A stretch of DNA of 5,737 bases from CAZDOD01 sp964506935 (GCA_964506935.1 CAZDOD010000180.1:1-5737), one strand, 5' to 3'; numbered from the stretch's first letter, positions 1-5,737 are shown. The notes: a model not told the origin generated them from the letters alone. Numbers and translations are program-made.

Positions 1-491
1 TAATACTTCCACTATTTTTTTTCCCTGTATCGCCACTCTGTATGGCATCGGGCGTTATATTCGGCACCGCTTTCGGCTTTCTGCTTTCTGCTATATCATA
101 CATGCTGAACACATGGGTCGCTTTTTATCTTTCGAGGGGGATGTTCAGGGAGCGTATCGTAAAGGTCGTCATGGGTCGTGGACAAATAATGGATAAACAT
201 CTTGCCTCAAACGGCGTCTTGGTCACATTCCTGTTGAGGTTCGTGCCGATATCTCCCGTAGGGCTCCAGAACTACGTTGCGGGACTTTCGGGGATAACGT
301 GGAGTCAGTATACCATCGGCACCATCCTGGGTGGGCTGCCGTGGGTGTTTATCTTCGTCTATATGGGGGATTCGCTGCTGCGGCCGGGGTCGAGGGAATT
401 TGTGATCTCGGTATCGTTATGGCTTCTTATGTTTTTGGTTTCAGTCCTGATACTGATAAAGAGTAAAGACAAGTTCTCGAAGATGTTTTGA
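1..491 (+). CDS. VTT-domain (TVP38/TMEM64, DedA-like) membrane protein, 5' partial
   Basis: C-terminal part of an integral membrane protein of the VTT/SNARE-associated family (TVP38/TMEM64, related to DedA). Bacterial members sit in the inner membrane; some relatives act in lipid scrambling or membrane homeostasis, but no substrate can be assigned here. The frame is open to the left edge (first full codon at base 3). The 13 residues before the first ATG (base 42) continue the family pattern, with a Pro-rich hydrophobic stretch (FFFPVSPL) leading into ASGVIFG, so that ATG is internal and the true start lies outside the window. From the ATG: G-x-x-FG-x-x-x-G then AFYLSR-type motif (res. 5-32), FLLRFVPISPVGLQNYVAG (res. 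64-82), a hydrophobic helix with GGLPWVFIFVYMGDSL (res. 97-112), and a final transmembrane helix (about 120-139) with a Lys-rich cytoplasmic-type tail. It ends 20 bases before the MBL hydrolase, probably in one operon. Confidence 0.85.
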   Translation, partial: ILPLFFFPVSPLCMASGVIFGTAFGFLLSAISYMLNTWVAFYLSRGMFRERIVKVVMGRGQIMDKHLASNGVLVTFLLRFVPISPVGLQNYVAGLSGITWSQYTIGTILGGLPWVFIFVYMGDSLLRPGSREFVISVSLWLLMFLVSVLILIKSKDKFSKMF

Positions 492-511
492 TTTTTCGAT
501 TGTATTGAAAG

Positions 512-1513
512 ATGAATCTCTCGAATAAAGAGGAGAGGAAAAAATACCTCTTTGATAACGGCGTATTCCCGATCAGGGTTCCGATGCCGCTCTTTGTAGA
601 TCACACGAACGCCTATTATGTCGAGGGTCCTGTCCCAATACTCATAGATGCGGGATTTAACAGCCCCGATGGATTTGATGCCCTGAGATACGGCCTGAAA
701 GAAAATGGCAAGGATATCAAAGATGTCGGCCTCGTGCTCCTCACCCACGGCCACAGGGATCATTTCGGCCTGGCGGGGATGGTTCGCGAGATATCCGGGG
801 CGAAGGTATTGCTCCACGAGGGTGACCACCATGTCCTGGTACACGATTCATTTTTGGGATATCTGGACAGGGTATTTCAGTTTTACGAGGAGATGGGCGC
901 ATCGACCGAAAAGATTGAGATGGCAAGGGCGATGTCTGAATACGAGAGGGATCAGGACAGAAATCTGGAAGATTTCGTTATCGACGGTTTTCTGTCTCCA
1001 GCCGACGTTTTCGATAGCGATGCCGGAAAGATAACCGTTGTCGAGACGCCGGGGCATTCGATGGGCTCGGTCTCTTTTTTGATCGAGGATTGTGGTCTAA
1101 TGTTTTCGGGCGATCTGATCTCCGCAAATTACGACCCGCCTCCGCTGGTCATAGTCGACAGGGAAGGTGACGGCTGGATCAACCCCTATGACCTGTATAT
1201 GGATTCGCTTTTAAAGATTCAGAAAAAGAATCCCAAGATACTCCTTCCGGGACACGGAGGCCTCATCGCCTCATGGGAAAGCCTGATAAAGAGGATTTTC
1301 GCGGCACAGAAAAAGGCGGCGGAGAGGGTAGAGGAGGTCTTGAGGGTCGAGAAAAAACTCTCGGTTGCAGATATTTCAGAAAAGATATATCCTGATGCAA
1401 TCGGCCCCCTGTTTACACTCACCCTCAATGTGGTGAGGGGGATTCTCGGGAGATTTGAGCGCGAAGGCAAGGTCGAGAGGGTCGACGGGGGAAATATATA
1501 TCGCATGCTGTGA
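512..1513 (+). CDS. MBL-fold metallo-hydrolase with C-terminal winged-helix region
   Basis: A 333-residue metallo-beta-lactamase superfamily hydrolase, probably cytoplasmic (no signal peptide). The dinuclear metal site is complete: D46 in LIDAG, the H79-x-H81-x-D83-H84 motif (THGHRDH), H182 (ETPGHS), D201 (FSGD) and H248 (LPGHG). This pattern is shared by glyoxalase II-like and LACTB2-like enzymes, which hydrolyse thioesters, phosphodiesters or other esters. The substrate cannot be read from the sequence. After the MBL fold, residues about 265-333 are charged and helical, ending in a small beta element (KVERVDGGNIYRML). This fits the winged-helix tail (BLACT_WH type) found in LACTB2-like proteins. 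The ATG at 512 is the only good start; its ribosome site is weak (GAAAG directly before it), which fits translational coupling to the membrane protein ending 20 bases upstream. Fold is certain, substrate unknown. Confidence 0.93.
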   Translation: MNLSNKEERKKYLFDNGVFPIRVPMPLFVDHTNAYYVEGPVPILIDAGFNSPDGFDALRYGLKENGKDIKDVGLVLLTHGHRDHFGLAGMVREISGAKVLLHEGDHHVLVHDSFLGYLDRVFQFYEEMGASTEKIEMARAMSEYERDQDRNLEDFVIDGFLSPADVFDSDAGKITVVETPGHSMGSVSFLIEDCGLMFSGDLISANYDPPPLVIVDREGDGWINPYDLYMDSLLKIQKKNPKILLPGHGGLIASWESLIKRIFAAQKKAAERVEEVLRVEKKLSVADISEKIYPDAIGPLFTLTLNVVRGILGRFEREGKVERVDGGNIYRML

Positions 1514-1516
1514 GAT

Positions 1517-1555
1517 CCCCTTATAAGCCCTAGCAAAGGGGGGTTGTCATTTTTT
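1517..1555 (+). terminator. Possible weak terminator after the MBL gene
   Basis: CCCCTT (1517-1522) can pair with AAGGGG (1536-1541) around a 13-nt loop, three bases after the MBL stop codon. The T run (1550-1555) is separated from the stem by about 8 bases, so this is at best a weak or imperfect rho-independent terminator. Confidence 0.25.
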
Positions 1556-1628
1556 GGTTATTATTGTATTTAGGTTTTCCCCCGAAGGATCGGATAAATA
1601 CTATTGATGTTGGTTTGAACTTCTATCT

Positions 1629-1633
1629 GGAGG
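1629..1633 (+). promoter_or_regulatory. Shine-Dalgarno site of the enoyl-CoA hydratase gene
   Basis: GGAGG lies 7 bases before the ATG at 1641. It fixes the start of the crotonase-family gene and shows bacterial-type initiation. Confidence 0.8.
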
Positions 1634-1640
1634 ATGTCTA

Positions 1641-2417
1641 ATGGAATATAAATATATCAAGGTCGAAAAAACCGATGGGATATTGACGATTACCCTAAAC
1701 AGGCCCGAGGTGAGAAACGCCCTGAACCTCGCCATGATGGATGAGATCGAGGCGGCATTCAGAGAGGCAAATGCCGACAAGGATGTCTTTGTCGTGATCT
1801 TTACCGGGGCAGGTGATAGGGCGTTCTCCGCGGGGCTCGACTTAAATGATATGGAGAGCTTCCTTGCGGCGGAGAAAGCCCCCGAAATGAAGACGAATTT
1901 CGCGGGGGAGGGGGCCTTTCGTGCAATAAGGGAGATGAAAAAACCGGTGATCTGTGCCGTCAATGGATACGCCGTAACCGGGGGACTTGAGCTCGTTCTT
2001 TCGTGCGACATCATCATCGCATCCGAAAATGCCAAGTTTGGCGATACCCATGCGAGGGTCGGCATCGTCCCCGGAGCGGGGATGAGCCAGATTCTGCCGA
2101 GGATCGTTGGCTCATTTAAGGCAAAGCTGATGTCTTTTACGGGCGAATTTGTGGACGCACAAAGTGCATATACCGCGGGGCTCGCGAGCATGGTCGTAAG
2201 CCCCGAAAAACTCATGGATGAAGCAAAGAGGATCGCATCCATCATAAGGTCGTACAACCCCGATGTCGTAAAAAGGATAAAAAGGATGATAGATGAGGGG
2301 GGAAGACTCCCGCTCGGAGAGGGAATGGAGCTTGAGGCTAGGGAGTTTGCAGCGTGGAAGGGTGGTATCAAGCCGGAGGATGCCAAGGACGCATCAAAAA
2401 AGATAAAGAGGAAATAG
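1641..2417 (+). CDS. Enoyl-CoA hydratase/isomerase family protein (crotonase superfamily)
   Basis: A 258-residue crotonase-superfamily protein, full length for the family. It binds acyl-CoA thioesters and stabilises the enolate in an oxyanion hole; most relatives hydrate trans-2-enoyl-CoA in beta-oxidation or a related CoA pathway. Visible motifs: ITLNRPEVRNAL (res. 17-28), first oxyanion-hole strand AFSAGLDL (61-68, backbone NH of A64), second oxyanion-hole segment GYAVTGGLEL (109-118, G114), then FGDTHARVGIVPGAG (133-147). E117 matches the first catalytic Glu of rat mitochondrial hydratase (E144). The position of the second (E164, normally in PEI) is H137. The DTHARVG variant recurs in proteins annotated as EchA-like hydratases, so hydration is not assured and isomerase or another CoA reaction is possible. 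The start is set by GGAGG 7 bases upstream. The next gene, an acyl-CoA ligase, could supply its substrate, though a hairpin separates them. Confidence 0.93.
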   Translation: MEYKYIKVEKTDGILTITLNRPEVRNALNLAMMDEIEAAFREANADKDVFVVIFTGAGDRAFSAGLDLNDMESFLAAEKAPEMKTNFAGEGAFRAIREMKKPVICAVNGYAVTGGLELVLSCDIIIASENAKFGDTHARVGIVPGAGMSQILPRIVGSFKAKLMSFTGEFVDAQSAYTAGLASMVVSPEKLMDEAKRIASIIRSYNPDVVKRIKRMIDEGGRLPLGEGMELEAREFAAWKGGIKPEDAKDASKKIKRK

Positions 2418-2468
2418 ACCTTTTAGTATAATTTATTTTCAAATTGTTCTTTGGATTGCCAAGTAGTT

Positions 2469-2494
2469 GGAAGGGGATTTCCCCTTCCCATTTT
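2469..2494 (+). terminator. Hairpin terminator after the enoyl-CoA hydratase gene
   Basis: A perfect 8-bp stem, GGAAGGGG (2469-2476) with CCCCTTCC (2481-2488), closes an ATTT loop and is followed by CATTTT. It starts about 50 bases after the hydratase stop. The short T run makes it a plausible but not strong rho-independent terminator. It could also reduce rather than end transcription into the ligase gene. The rest of the 2418-2701 gap shows no gene or clear promoter that I can support. Confidence 0.5.
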
Positions 2495-2688
2495 CAAGCT
2501 TATCTGATCCTTAAAATAGCATCGATCGAAACCTCGACGGATAAAAAATTCCCCTCTGAAACGCTTCCCGTGCTATCTCTACTTCTCATCTATAAAGACT
2601 CGATTTTCCAGATAATACCCAGATAAAAAATGATTTGATTGGAAGGGTTGGATATGGGAGAATGTTTTATTATTTTTATATAGTTTTT

Positions 2689-2695
2689 AGGAGGG
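2689..2695 (+). promoter_or_regulatory. Strong Shine-Dalgarno site of the acyl-CoA ligase gene
   Basis: AGGAGGG lies 6 bases before the ATG at 2702, a near-ideal ribosome binding site that fixes this start. Confidence 0.85.
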
Positions 2696-2701
2696 AATAT
2701 T

Positions 2702-4405
2702 ATGACAGAAGAAAATCCATACGCGAAGAAGCCTTGGCTCAAGTTTTACGATAAACATGTTTCACCGAAGTTGGAATACCCCGAGAAGACCTATACCCAG
2801 GTCTTCCGCGAGGTCATGGAAAAAGTTCCAGATGGTCATGTGGCGGTATATTATATGGGGGCAAAGATAACCTACGGAGAACTCGACCGCCTCTCCAATA
2901 AATTTGCCCATTTCCTGAAAGAGACGGGGTTGAAACCAGGCGACGTCGTGGGTGTCAATCTCCCTAACATACCCGCCTACTATATTGCGATAATCGGCAT
3001 CCAGAAGGCGGGGTGCGTCCTCTCGGGGGTGAGCCCGCTCCTTTCCGCAAAGGAGCTGGAGTATCAGTTAAATGATTCGGGTGCGAAGGTCCTCGTGACC
3101 TTGGATGCCCTTTTCAGCAGGGCCGAGGAAGTCGGCCAAAATACGGGGCTGAAGGCCGTTGTCGCCGCCGGGATCGCGGATTTTCTGCCCGGAGTAAAAA
3201 AGTTTCTGGGAACCCTCCTCAAAAAGATCCCCACAGGGGCGGTAAATCCGATACCGGGGATAAGGGTTGAAAAATATATGGATCTCCTAAAGAGAATGCC
3301 CGATGCCCCCGTGCTCGAAAAGGTCAAGATGGATGCCCCGATGCTGATGCAGTACACTGGCGGTACCACCGGCCCCCCGAAGGGGGCAGTCCTAACACAC
3401 AGAAACTTGGTACATCATATGCATCAGGTAAATACATGGTTGAATCTGACTGCCGGCGAGGATATTATAATCTCTGCATTTCCACTCTTTCACCAGGCGG
3501 GCCTCTTTTTGGGATTGAACTCAATGGCTCTGGGTGACACCCAGGTGGCGGTTCCAAACCCGAGGGATCTCGACTTCATCATATCGATAATCGATAAATA
3601 CAAACCGAACGCAATAGTTAATGTTCCCACGATCTTTCTAGAGCTCTTAAAAAAACCGAAATTTCGCGCCCTTGATTTTTCGAGTGTAGAGTGGTTCCTC
3701 TCGGGAGCCGCCCCATTCCCCGCAGAATATATTAAGGAATTTGAGGAGGTGGTGGGAAAAGGAAAACTCCTGGAGGTCCTCGGGATGACCGAGACGAGCC
3801 CTGTTACTACATGCCTGCCCCGCTACGGGAAGAAGAAGCCGGGATCGGTGGGAATACCGCTGCCTGACACCGAGATGAAACTTGTAGACCCTACAACCGG
3901 GAAAATAGTGCCCCAGGGGGAGGCCGGAGAGTGCGTGGTGAAAGGGCCACAGGTCTTTACGATAGGGTATCACAACAAGCCAGAAGAGACAAAAAACGCC
4001 CTGCGCGAGGGGTGGATGTATACCGGAGACGTCTGCGAGATGGACGAAGATGGATATTTCTATGTAGTCGACAGGCTGAAGGACATGGTAATAGTATCGG
4101 GCTTTAAGGTCTTTACGAGAAACGTCGACGACGTCCTCATGGAATACCCCGATGTTGATATGGCCGCGACGATAGGTATCCCCGATCCCGAAAGGCCCGG
4201 CTCCGAGATCGTCGCCACGGCGATAGTCCTCAAACAGGGGGTGGAGGGTTCGCCCGAATTGAAGGAAAAAATAACAGAATACATGAGGGAGAAGGTCGCA
4301 AAATATGAGGTTCCCAAGAGGATTGATTTTATGGACGCCCTCCCGACTTCGGCCGTAGGGAAGATATTGAAGAGAGAGCTCAGGGATATTATGGGGAAGA
4401 AATAG
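2702..4405 (+). CDS. Long-chain fatty-acid/acyl-CoA ligase (AMP-forming)
   Basis: A 567-residue adenylate-forming enzyme of the ANL superfamily, FadD-like, of usual length. It activates a carboxylic acid with ATP to an acyl-adenylate and transfers the acyl group to CoA; chain length is not readable from motifs. Domains: large N-terminal domain (about 30-455) and small C-terminal lid (about 460-567). Motifs in order: A3 phosphate loop YTGGTTGPPKG (218-228), PLFHQAG (261-267), SGAAP (334-338), A5 GMTETSP (361-367), A7 YTGD (440-443, D443 binding ribose), the A8 hinge DRLKDMVIVSGFKV (457-470), and A10 PTSAVGKILKREL (548-560) with catalytic K554. After GFKV the usual P-x-E-I-E becomes FTRNVDD, a variant of the hinge-following segment. 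No signal peptide or membrane helix is seen. The gene has a strong ribosome site and is followed by a strong terminator, so it ends the left transcription block. Confidence 0.95.
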   Translation: MTEENPYAKKPWLKFYDKHVSPKLEYPEKTYTQVFREVMEKVPDGHVAVYYMGAKITYGELDRLSNKFAHFLKETGLKPGDVVGVNLPNIPAYYIAIIGIQKAGCVLSGVSPLLSAKELEYQLNDSGAKVLVTLDALFSRAEEVGQNTGLKAVVAAGIADFLPGVKKFLGTLLKKIPTGAVNPIPGIRVEKYMDLLKRMPDAPVLEKVKMDAPMLMQYTGGTTGPPKGAVLTHRNLVHHMHQVNTWLNLTAGEDIIISAFPLFHQAGLFLGLNSMALGDTQVAVPNPRDLDFIISIIDKYKPNAIVNVPTIFLELLKKPKFRALDFSSVEWFLSGAAPFPAEYIKEFEEVVGKGKLLEVLGMTETSPVTTCLPRYGKKKPGSVGIPLPDTEMKLVDPTTGKIVPQGEAGECVVKGPQVFTIGYHNKPEETKNALREGWMYTGDVCEMDEDGYFYVVDRLKDMVIVSGFKVFTRNVDDVLMEYPDVDMAATIGIPDPERPGSEIVATAIVLKQGVEGSPELKEKITEYMREKVAKYEVPKRIDFMDALPTSAVGKILKRELRDIMGKK

Positions 4406-4425
4406 TTACGCTTATCTAAATGCCG

Positions 4426-4463
4426 AAGGGGCTGCCGCAGGTTGGCTGTGGCGGCCCTTTTTT
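4426..4463 (+). terminator. Strong rho-independent terminator after the acyl-CoA ligase gene
   Basis: A 12-bp stem, GGGCTGCCGCAG (4429-4440) with CTGTGGCGGCCC (4446-4457), includes two G-U pairs, closes a GTTGG loop, and runs directly into six Ts (4458-4463). Upstream A residues extend the pairing into the T run. It lies about 20 bases after the ligase stop and is the clearest terminator in the window. Confidence 0.92.
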
Positions 4464-4520
4464 ATGTTTTGAAGTTAAAAGGATAAGTGTGAGAAGACAG
4501 AATCATCCGATGGGTAGCCG

Positions 4521-4703
4521 ATGAGGCCGGTTTTAGATATAGATGAAGGCGGGACGAGGCTTTTGGGGACGATAAACGGTTTTCTTGTCTATATCACAGT
4601 TGTTCCATTTCAAGAGATTGAGAGCCTGATAATAAGTGTCAGGATATACGAAAGGATTAATATCGGTGGATTTATCGAGGCGTTAAAAATAACAGCACGA
4701 TAG
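4521..4703 (+). pseudogene. Small hypothetical ORF, possibly the 3' part of a frameshifted gene
   Basis: A 60-codon ORF of unknown function. The product is short and mixed in character, with a central hydrophobic stretch (GFLVYITVVPF) and a C-terminal helix-like end (GGFIEALKITAR). Codon choice (ATA, AGG, ATC) resembles the neighbouring genes, which suggests real coding history. No Shine-Dalgarno site precedes the ATG. A second frame, 4493-4528, reads EDRIIRWVADEAGF before its own TGA. Joining it by one frameshift would give a more natural N-terminus ahead of DIDEGG. The joined shape (helix, acidic turn, beta strands, helix) loosely recalls YbjN-like small proteins, but I do not recognise a family with confidence. 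It may be an intact small gene, a frameshifted remnant or chance. Confidence 0.3.
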
Positions 4704-4742
4704 GGTCCAGGAGGCTAACTGTATTAAAAAAGGGGTGACTAT

Positions 4743-5048
4743 ATAGAATATTTCATTCCTCTGCTGGACAACTCTTCCCAAAGAGATCAACGAAAAGATG
4801 TCTTGGCCGAAATTCGTTCCGTCTTCGATCTTCTGAAAAAGTATCTAGGAAGAAAAGAAATAAGATGCGAAAAGTGAAACACTGAGGATTTAGAAAGACT
4901 GGCGCTGGATGTGGGTGTTCCAAAGAGGGTCTACGACGACTGCCTTAGTCGTAAAGAGTCGGATAAGGTGCTCAAGAGATACGGTGCTATCCTCCCAAGC
5001 TACAGGAGGGGGCTTATAATGGGCCTCATTGAGTCACTTGTCGGATGA
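4743..5048 (+). pseudogene. Interrupted hypothetical gene with in-frame TGA and ATA start position
   Basis: A coding-looking frame of 101 codons broken once, by TGA at 4875-4877 (codon 45). The first part is helical and charged (DVLAEIRSVFDLLKKYLG); the second continues in the same style (NTEDLERLALDVGVPKRV, then ILPSYRRGLIMGLIESL) and ends at TGA 5046-5048. The spot where a start would be expected, 7 bases after AAGGGG (4730-4735), is ATA, one base from ATG; no in-frame ATG or GTG lies before the break. The TGA follows TGC-GAA-AAG, so a Cys codon there would make a CxxC pair. The simplest reading is a decayed gene that lost its start and gained a stop. Selenocysteine at the TGA (a CxxU motif) is an alternative, but I see no convincing SECIS hairpin just after it. 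I do not recognise the family. Confidence 0.45.
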
Positions 5049-5073
5049 GTGCTTCTATTTCATATTTTATCTC

Positions 5074-5118
5074 TTCGGGATCATGAGGTCGCTGGTTCAA
5101 TCACAACACGGCCCACTA
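5074..5118 (+). other. tRNA-Pro(CGG)-like 3'-half fragment (pseudo-tRNA or attachment-site remnant)
   Basis: This stretch reads like the 3' half of a class I tRNA: anticodon loop TTCGGGA (5074-5080; U33, anticodon CGG, G37), 3' anticodon strand TCATG, variable loop AGGTC (5086-5090), T-stem strand GCTGG (5091-5095), T-loop TTCAATC, and ACGGCCCA then CTA in place of CCA. The 5' anticodon strand CATGA is missing; ATCTC stands there instead. The 3' T-stem strand is degraded (ACAAC rather than CCAGC). No D-arm or acceptor partner sits at the right distance. It therefore cannot be a working tRNA. Partial 3' tRNA copies are a usual trace of tyrosine-recombinase integration. The minus-strand translation gives EPATS and NQRP in two frames, strings typical of spurious ORFs read across tRNA genes. 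Confidence 0.5.
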
Positions 5119-5161
5119 GATGTGAAAATTTTGATGTATAAGGAGTGGGATTTTTAAGTAT

Positions 5162-5737
5162 CTAAGGTCTGTTTCTCCCGAGCTTTTCATGGGCGGTGAC
5201 CCAGTCCCCCGCAACGACGGCGCTCCCTAGAGAAAGTTCACCGCATAAGACTGTTGCTGCAATTATTTCGGCAAGCTTGTTCACTTTTCCCTTACCATAA
5301 CAACCCATCATTTCTAGGCACTCTCTTTGAGTAGCGAGCCCCGTTCCACCGCCATACGTCGCTACTATTAACGATGGGATCGTAACCGAATAGTAGTAGT
5401 CGTTATCAGAAGTCAATTCCGCATAGATCATGGCTGCTGAAGATTCTGCTACGTTTGCTACGTCCTGGCCAGTGGCGATAAACATTGCTGTTATTCCATT
5501 GGCAGAGTGGGAACCATTATTATTTGAGCCCGCCATGAAACTCCCCAAATTACTTATTTGGCGGAGGTTATAAAGGACATCAATAGGGAACTTAGCGATT
5601 TCCTCCAAAAGGTGTTTGGGGATTGTGGCTTCAGCTGTCACGCGTTTTCCCCTGGTCCTTAAGGTGTTTATATATGAAGTCTTCTTGTCGGTATCTAAGT
5701 TGCCTGATAGTGCGAAACGCCTTATTTTGGGGTAGTT
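5162..5737 (-). CDS. HMG-CoA reductase, class I archaeal-like, 5' partial (C-terminal half)
   Basis: C-terminal 191 residues of 3-hydroxy-3-methylglutaryl-CoA reductase, which reduces HMG-CoA to mevalonate with NADPH at the committed step of the mevalonate isoprenoid pathway. The GTG at 5641 is not the start: the frame stays open to the right edge. The 32 residues before it read as family sequence (LSGNLDTDKK, then INTLRTRGK), so the gene begins beyond the window. Numbering from the edge: T16-D17-K18-K19 holds the catalytic Lys (K691 in human), E36-A37-T38-I39-P40 follows, then GSFMAGS (65-71), SHSAN (76-80), TGQD with catalytic Asp (D92; human D767), SVTIPSL (117-123), the GGGT nucleotide-binding turn (129-132), CGELSL (165-170), and AHEKLGR with catalytic His (H183; human H866). 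The AH-x-x-LGR ending resembles archaeal class I enzymes. No membrane segment is visible in this part. All visible catalytic residues are present, so the enzyme is probably active. It converges on the decayed interval. Confidence 0.93.
   Translation of the reverse strand, partial: NYPKIRRFALSGNLDTDKKTSYINTLRTRGKRVTAEATIPKHLLEEIAKFPIDVLYNLRQISNLGSFMAGSNNNGSHSANGITAMFIATGQDVANVAESSAAMIYAELTSDNDYYYSVTIPSLIVATYGGGTGLATQRECLEMMGCYGKGKVNKLAEIIAATVLCGELSLGSAVVAGDWVTAHEKLGRNRP

Noticed and set aside
359..844. Minus-strand open frame opposite the VTT and MBL genes
   Set aside because: It overlaps two well-supported genes on the other strand and has no recognisable motif or ribosome site.
1601..2386. 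Long minus-strand open frame opposite the enoyl-CoA hydratase gene
   Set aside because: It lies antisense to a clear crotonase gene. Its Ser/Ala/Pro-rich low-complexity product is what the reverse strand of such a gene gives, and no family motif is seen.
2444..2626. 60-codon plus-strand ORF in the gap before the acyl-CoA ligase gene
   Set aside because: It contains the perfect hairpin at 2469-2488, lacks a Shine-Dalgarno site and has an unremarkable composition. More likely intergenic sequence.
2635..2682. Possible promoter for the acyl-CoA ligase gene (TTGATT or TTGGAT with weak -10 boxes GAGAAT or TATTTT)
   Set aside because: The -10 boxes match only 4 of 6 consensus bases, and such matches are common in AT-rich gaps. 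No single pair stands out.
5026..5103. Short minus-strand frame reading NQRPHDPEEIKYEIEALI
   Set aside because: Its first part is the antisense of the tRNA-like fragment (the NQRP string is a known sign of ORFs called across tRNA genes). It is only about 25 codons and has a stop directly before its only possible start.
5020..5115. Complete 96-nt tRNA using TGGGCC (5020-5025) to pair with GGCCCA (5110-5115)
   Set aside because: The outer pairs match, but the D-arm spacing is wrong, no anticodon stem forms, the T-stem is broken, and the 5' strand lies inside the end of the interrupted ORF. The pairing is probably chance; only the 3' half is tRNA-like.
5639..5641. GTG as the start codon of the HMG-CoA reductase
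   Set aside because: The frame continues without a stop to the window edge and the extra residues carry the family's DKK catalytic motif, so this GTG is an internal Val codon.

Overview
The window looks like part of a bacterial chromosome. Genes are closely spaced, two have good Shine-Dalgarno sites, and there are hairpin/T-run terminators. The left three quarters read as lipid and acyl-CoA metabolism. The fatty-acid genes and the heavy use of AGG/AGA (Arg) and ATA (Ile) codons would suit an anaerobic fatty-acid-using lineage such as Desulfobacterota. That placement is inference only; the window has no phylogenetic marker.

Left part (1-4463), all on the + strand. (i) The C-terminal part of a VTT/TVP38-DedA family membrane protein, cut by the left edge. 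(ii) Twenty bases later, a metallo-beta-lactamase-fold hydrolase with all metal ligands and a C-terminal winged-helix-like region, probably in the same operon. (iii) A crotonase-superfamily enoyl-CoA hydratase/isomerase with one of the two classical catalytic Glu positions occupied by His. (iv) After a perfect 8-bp hairpin, a full-length fatty-acid/acyl-CoA ligase (AMP-forming). This ends at a strong intrinsic terminator at 4426-4463. Together (iii) and (iv) suggest activation of a carboxylic acid to its CoA thioester followed by enoyl-CoA chemistry.

Middle part (4464-5161). This stretch has no clearly intact gene but is not empty. It holds a small coding-looking ORF (4521-4703) that may have lost its 5' part to a frameshift. 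Next is a coding-looking 101-codon frame (4743-5048) with an ATA where the start should be and one in-frame TGA that would turn a CxxC into Cx2-TGA. Then comes a sequence matching the 3' half of a tRNA, from a TTCGGGA anticodon loop (Pro, CGG) to a near-CCA end, with no matching 5' half. I read this interval as decayed sequence at a possible integration boundary.

Right part (5162-5737), on the - strand: the C-terminal half of a class I, archaeal-like HMG-CoA reductase (mevalonate pathway), cut by the right edge. Its frame stays open past the GTG at 5641 to the end of the window, and the extra 32 residues carry the catalytic DKK motif. It converges on the left block and may be a separately acquired segment.
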